From NCBI GenBank assembly GCA_034439915.1, contig JAWXBI010000042.1:1-36449 (forward strand): a stretch of 36,449 bases of DNA, written 5' to 3'. The translations under genes were made by a program, and so were the position numbers. This document shows, in pieces, positions 33,211-36,449 of this stretch. The notes under the pieces are model-generated. The model was not told the DNA's origin, searched no databases, and saw only the letters and a list, made by a program, of their open reading frames with translations. Source of the DNA: JADJLQ01 sp034439915. GTDB taxonomy: Bacteria; Bacteroidota; Bacteroidia; Chitinophagales; Saprospiraceae. Position 1 is the stretch's first letter, and each line of letters opens with the position of its first letter.

Positions 33211-33373
33211 GGCACGGGAGCAACTGTCTTAACTTTTTTACAGTATGAAGTGCCTATGGCACAATTCTTATCGTTAGTCAGAATCCCGAGGCTTAGGCTT
33301 CGGGGGTAGTCCGACTCTCCTATTCACGTTTAGGATCCCATGTATCGTTTAATATTTCTTATATTTCAATCTA

Positions 33374-34363
33374 ATGTATTGGCTTCGGATTCCCATTTTA
33401 CTTTTCCTCATAATAATTATTTTCCAAGATGCGGTTACTCAAATCCAATGGGAAATCGATTCGTCCTTACAAAAAGGATTGCCGGAAGGCATACAAATCT
33501 ATAAGAATATCACCAGTCCGGATGGCAACCCATTCATCGCCTATTACGTAAGTATCTCCCTAAAGAACAAAAATTTTATATTCGATACCGATACCACCAA
33601 AGGAAGAAGGCTGACTCCGCGCGACTATTATCACAGGCTGGACTCGCCTTTATTGGTGGTCAATGGCACCTTTTTTTCATTCACTACCCATCAGAATGTA
33701 AATGCCGTCATGCATCAAGGAAGGTTGATCGCCTTTCACGAACATACCGTAAAAGGCAGTGGACCCGATTCCGCTTATTTTTTCCATCCCTTTCGTGGAG
33801 CCCTGGGTCTGGATAAAAATCGAAGGCCGGATATCGCCTGGTTATTTACCGATTCAACCCGCCGATACCCTTATGCCTTTGAGCAGGTGAGGCCGGCTAT
33901 TAAAAACCAAAAGTATTCCATTGGCATAAAAGAACTGGAACCCCGGATACACCACTGGTTTATTCCATGGAAAAAAAGAGGTATTCATAAAAAATGGAAG
34001 ATGGAAACCGCTATAGGTGGTGGACCTGTCTTGCTACAAAAGGGCCATATCCAGATCAGCAGTAAAGAAGAACGCATGTTTACCAACACCGAAGAATCCA
34101 AACATCCCCGGACGGCTATGGGTTATACAAAGGATGACCTGATCGTCCTGGTTGTCCAGGGTCGTATGCCCGGGATTGCGGAGGGCGCCGGGCTCCTGCA
34201 ACTGGCGCAGATTTTTAAAGATCTGGGATGCATCGAAGCGATCAACCTGGATGGAGGTGGAAGCAGCTGTATGCTGATCAAGGGTAAAGAAACGATTAAA
34301 CCATCGGATCCTGCGGGACAACGACCAATACCTGCTGTATTTTATTTAGGGATGAAGTACTAA
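33374..34363 (+). CDS. Exported phosphodiester glycosidase-family protein (NAGPA-like)
   Basis: 329 residues. Signal peptide at the N-terminus (LRIPILLFLIIIIFQDAVT). Family landmarks: PLLVVNGTFFSF, AVMHQGRLIAF, TAIGGGPVLLQKG, HPRTAMGYTKDDLIVLVVQGR and CIEAINLDGGGSSCMLIKG. The last segment is the strongly conserved N-L-D-G-G-G-S-S motif. Relatives include the human enzyme that removes N-acetylglucosamine from phosphodiesters and bacterial exopolysaccharide-associated proteins. The likely role is cleavage of sugar-phosphodiester linkages in the periplasm or outside. The start is the ATG giving an intact signal. It converges on higA. Confidence 0.82.
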   Translation: MYWLRIPILLFLIIIIFQDAVTQIQWEIDSSLQKGLPEGIQIYKNITSPDGNPFIAYYVSISLKNKNFIFDTDTTKGRRLTPRDYYHRLDSPLLVVNGTFFSFTTHQNVNAVMHQGRLIAFHEHTVKGSGPDSAYFFHPFRGALGLDKNRRPDIAWLFTDSTRRYPYAFEQVRPAIKNQKYSIGIKELEPRIHHWFIPWKKRGIHKKWKMETAIGGGPVLLQKGHIQISSKEERMFTNTEESKHPRTAMGYTKDDLIVLVVQGRMPGIAEGAGLLQLAQIFKDLGCIEAINLDGGGSSCMLIKGKETIKPSDPAGQRPIPAVFYLGMKY

Positions 34364-34419
34364 AATTTTTAGGTGTAACCCATCATTAATATCCAACCTG
34401 GCAAAATGGGATGGATGGA

Positions 34420-34812
34420 TTAAACATTTAACTTGTAGTCTTTAATTAAAATTTCAGCAGGCAATTTTAATTGTTCAGACAGGTTTCTTATCATTTTAAC
34501 GGTCATTTTCCTTTTCCGGTTTAGTATTTCAGAAATGATTCCCGCAGATCCAATGGATCCCTTCAAATCTTTTTGTTTTAATTCCAACTCTTCCATTCGA
34601 ATTCTTATAGCTTCTATGGGGTCCGGAGATTCAATTTTATAGTGCTTGTCTTCATATTCTTCGATCAAAAGAGCAAGCAATTCAGCTTCCTGTCCTTTGT
34701 CAGTATGGGGTGGTGAATCAAACACTTCTTCCAACCGCGATAATGCCAGTCCATATTCTTTTGGCGTTTTCAATAGTTTTGCTTTAAATCGTGTTGGCGT
34801 TGATTTTTTCAT
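34420..34812 (-). CDS. higA: HigA-type antitoxin, helix-turn-helix
   Basis: 130 residues. The C-terminal half is an XRE-type helix-turn-helix of the HigA group: IRIRMEELELKQKDLKGSIG, then SAGIISEILNRKRKMTVKMIRNLSEQLKLP. The N-terminal part (PKEYGLALSRLEEVFDSPP...EAELLALLIEEYE) matches the region that wraps the toxin. It neutralises the HigB RNase and represses the operon. The start overlaps the toxin gene by 29 bases, toxin first, which is the usual HigBA order. Confidence 0.85.
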   Translation of the reverse strand: MKKSTPTRFKAKLLKTPKEYGLALSRLEEVFDSPPHTDKGQEAELLALLIEEYEDKHYKIESPDPIEAIRIRMEELELKQKDLKGSIGSAGIISEILNRKRKMTVKMIRNLSEQLKLPAEILIKDYKLNV

Positions 34813-35074
34813 ATTCCTGATGTGTACCGATAAATCGGATAAATAACCATTGTTTTTCGTAATTTATTCTTACAACCAGGCGATAATCATTTCCTTTAAT
34901 GTTAAAGACCACCCTGGAATTTTTTAGGATACTGACATGAGCATAGAAATATTTTAGATCGGTCGGTCTATACCAATTGGCTGATTTCACCGTTTCATAC
35001 CAGGTTTCTAAATAGGGTTTTGAATCAGAATATAGCTCCCAAAATTCCTTGATCGTTCTTTTTGCTATAACCCG
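34784..35074 (-). CDS. higB: HigB-type mRNA interferase toxin, start codon missing or non-canonical
   Basis: The C-terminal part is typical of HigB: ANWYRPTDLKYFYAHVSIL, VVFNIKGNDYRLVVRINYE and FIRFIGTHQEYEKI. From the first canonical start (GTG 34990) only 68 residues result. The frame is open for 28 more codons reading RVIAKRTIKEFWELYSDSK, the normal HigB N-terminus. That extension begins directly after a TAA (35075-35077), where an ATG would be expected. Possible starts are GTT 35071 or ATA 35068; otherwise the toxin has lost its start and is inactive or truncated. It would be a translation-dependent RNase that cleaves mRNA on ribosomes. Confidence 0.7.
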   Translation of the reverse strand, partial: RVIAKRTIKEFWELYSDSKPYLETWYETVKSANWYRPTDLKYFYAHVSILKNSRVVFNIKGNDYRLVVRINYEKQWLFIRFIGTHQEYEKINANTI

Positions 35075-35084
35075 TTACAGAAAT

Positions 35085-35092
35085 CAAAGGTA
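35085..35092 (-). promoter_or_regulatory. -7 promoter box of higBA
   Basis: Minus-strand TACCTTTG matches TAnnTTTG exactly. It lies 10 bases before the first codon of the extended HigB frame, so the leader would be very short. Confidence 0.5.
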
Positions 35093-35096
35093 ATGA

Positions 35097-35117
35097 TTAT
35101 TCTCAATTTGAGAATAA
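35097..35117. promoter_or_regulatory. 21-bp palindromic operator of higBA
   Basis: Perfect arms TTATTCTCAA and TTGAGAATAA flank one central base. The site lies directly upstream of the higBA -7 box, over the spacer and -33 region. A HigA dimer bound there would block RNA polymerase, giving autoregulation. Confidence 0.7.
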
Positions 35118-35332
35118 AATTTTGATGAATACATTTCGAATCCTGATCCTGCAGATAGCACTGGAAGTAACTAATCCTGCTCTCTGCAGATAATCCATGA
35201 AAGGCTGGGGAAAACTTTTACCGACTACACTTTTGTAGCAGATAATTTAGATGGTTTTTGCTCGACCTGATTATTTAATGCCCGGAAGATCTGTGGAAAG
35301 CGTTCCCAGTTAAAATCCTTACCTCATTCCAC

Positions 35333-35340
35333 TATCTTTA
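35333..35340 (+). promoter_or_regulatory. Possible -7 box of the chitinase gene
   Basis: TATCTTTA, the same octamer as before parE, lies 4 bases before ATG 35345. If used, the transcript would be leaderless. Confidence 0.3.
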
Positions 35341-35344
35341 TTCC

Positions 35345-36430
35345 ATGAAAAAATTAATTTGGGTCCTGTGTTTGTGTTCATTCACATTGAGCCAGGCACA
35401 AGCACCGCCCAGGTCTAAAATCATCGCTTACTACACCGGCGATGGGGAAGGAATCAAGAAATATCCGGTACACCAACTGACCCATATCATTTATAGTTTT
35501 ATGGGCATACGAAATGATACCTTGGGTTTTCGCAATGACAAACAAAAACAAACCCTACGGGACCTGGTCGCTTTAAAAACCAAAAATCCTCAACTTAAAA
35601 TCATGGTGGCCATTGGCGGGTGGGGTGGTTGTGCACCTTGTTCAGAACTCTTTGCCTCGGCGGAGCACCGGGTCAATTTTGCAAAAACCACAGTAGCCCT
35701 TTTGAAAGAATATGGAGCAGATGGCCTGGACCTGGACTGGGAATACCCGGTGATCGAGGGATACCCCGGCCATAAATACGACCCAGCCGATCTCGGCAAT
35801 TTTACCGAATTAGTAAAAGCGTTAAGACAGGAAATGGGTAAGGATTTTCTCCTGAGTTTTGCTGCCGGCGGGTTCACTAAATTTCTGAAGCAATCGATTG
35901 AATGGAATAAAGTAGCGCCTCTGGTTGACTTCATCAATCTCATGACCTATGACCTGGTGGGTGGATTCAGCAAGGTGACCGGCCATCATACTCCGCTGAG
36001 AGACTACAACCCGGACCAACAATCCACTGAAAAATGTGTCAACTGGCTCCTGGATCATGGAGTACCATCCAATAAACTCATCGTCGGCGCAGCTTTTTAT
36101 GCGCGGGTGTGGAGCGGAGTTGAAAATATAAATAATGGGCTCTATCAAACCGGGACTTTCCTGAGAGGAGTGCCCTATCGCAATTTTTCCACCTTTTTCA
36201 GCGATACTTCGGGATACACTTATTATTGGGACAAAAAAGCCAAAGCCCCTTATCAATACAATGCCACCAAAAAACTCTATGCCACTTTTGACGATAAAAA
36301 ATCAATCCGTGAAAAAACAAAATTTATCCGTCGGAAAAAACTGGCAGGTATGATGTTTTGGGAATTAAGTCAGGATGATCCGAAGGACGGGCTGGTGGGG
36401 GAGATGTATAGGAGGTTGAAAGGAGGTTAA
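35345..36430 (+). CDS. Secreted GH18 chitinase
   Basis: 361 residues. Signal peptide KLIWVLCLCSFTLSQAQ. Family 18 motifs: KIMVAIGGWGGC (SxGG-type strand 3), DGLDLDWEYP (DxxDxDxE with catalytic acid E133), INLMTYDLVGG and GMMFWELSQDDP. It cleaves beta-1,4 bonds of chitin or related N-acetylglucosamine polymers by substrate-assisted catalysis. It is a single catalytic domain with no carbohydrate-binding module and no type IX C-terminal signal, so it is probably periplasmic or released by another route. The last residues RLKGG and the stop lie in a GGTTAAAGG-type repeat that runs to the window end. Confidence 0.92.
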   Translation: MKKLIWVLCLCSFTLSQAQAPPRSKIIAYYTGDGEGIKKYPVHQLTHIIYSFMGIRNDTLGFRNDKQKQTLRDLVALKTKNPQLKIMVAIGGWGGCAPCSELFASAEHRVNFAKTTVALLKEYGADGLDLDWEYPVIEGYPGHKYDPADLGNFTELVKALRQEMGKDFLLSFAAGGFTKFLKQSIEWNKVAPLVDFINLMTYDLVGGFSKVTGHHTPLRDYNPDQQSTEKCVNWLLDHGVPSNKLIVGAAFYARVWSGVENINNGLYQTGTFLRGVPYRNFSTFFSDTSGYTYYWDKKAKAPYQYNATKKLYATFDDKKSIREKTKFIRRKKLAGMMFWELSQDDPKDGLVGEMYRRLKGG

Positions 36431-36449
36431 AGGGTTAAAAGGTTAAAGG
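36408..36449. repeat. GGTTAAAGG-type tandem tract over the chitinase stop codon
   Basis: Successive units AGGAGGTTG, AAAGGAGGTTA, AAGGGTTA, AAAGGTTA and AAGG. The stop TAA (36428) is inside the tract, which continues past the window edge. Confidence 0.7.

Larger units (their letters stand above)
32816..33373. other. Repeat-rich gene-free gap
   Basis: No coding frame accepted. From left to right: TGTTGAATTG twice around TCAAAT just after the GH109 stop; five copies of a GAGTTGCACTCCGACTTCCC-like sequence (32877-33106); copy B of the dispersed palindromic repeat (33115-33210); hairpin GTGCC-TAT-GGCAC (33250-33262); and hairpin CCCGAGGC...GCTTCGGG near 33283-33304. Confidence 0.65.

Noticed and set aside
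33374..34812. Defence island around the HigBA locus
   Set aside because: Only the toxin-antitoxin pair is present; neighbours are glycan enzymes, so no island is supported.

Overview
The window looks like chromosomal DNA of a Bacteroidota bacterium, most likely a Saprospiria/Chitinophagia-type environmental lineage. This is inferred from several things. There is a very large C25 peptidase with a C-terminal type IX-secretion-like FlgD fold. -7 promoter boxes of the TAnnTTTG type occur, and Shine-Dalgarno sites are mostly weak. A GYDIA-type GHMP kinase, a CarH-like MerR/B12 protein, a PycTM-type membrane protein and many Tat or lipoprotein signal peptides are present. No rRNA, tRNA, CRISPR array or intact transposase was seen.

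Layout. (1) 38-6715: a tightly overlapping plus-strand operon for surface polysaccharide, with four GT4-like glycosyltransferases, a Wzx-type flippase and a SAM methyltransferase. It is probably cut at its 5' end by the window edge. (2) 6721-11685: a 1654-residue PorU-like C25 peptidase on the minus strand. A membrane GT2 glycosyltransferase (11713-12810) and a CarH-like B12 photoreceptor/regulator (12866-13786) follow on the plus strand. (3) 13773-18171: a cysteine-containing sialidase-fold lipoprotein, an HD phosphohydrolase fused to a PycTM-like membrane domain, and an OmpL-like outer-membrane porin with a terminator. (4) 18631-24638: a Tat-exported Gfo/Idh/MocA oxidoreductase paired with an unknown lipoprotein, acetyl-CoA synthetase, and topoisomerase IV subunit B. 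(5) 24713-30941: ferredoxin-NADP reductase, GYDIA GHMP kinase, an SLC45-type sugar transporter, a TylF-like methyltransferase and sigma-54. (6) 31158-36430: a 41-residue membrane micro-ORF, a GH109-like Tat protein, a phosphodiester glycosidase, a HigBA toxin-antitoxin locus and a GH18 chitinase.

The main theme is glycan handling at the cell surface: polysaccharide synthesis on the left and exported glycan-active enzymes with a sugar importer on the right. Housekeeping genes (acs, parE, rpoN, FNR) are interspersed.

The least expected material is in the gaps. A 131-bp element with 20-bp terminal inverted repeats and an exact 8-bp flanking duplication (26559-26705) looks like an undescribed MITE. 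Heptamer-like tandem repeats rich in stop codons sit on the stop codons of parE, the transporter and the chitinase. Two gaps (16393-16968 and 32816-33373) share remnants of one palindromic dispersed repeat. Two coding frames (the GHMP kinase and HigB) extend well upstream of any ATG/GTG/TTG, so they either start at rare codons or have lost their starts.
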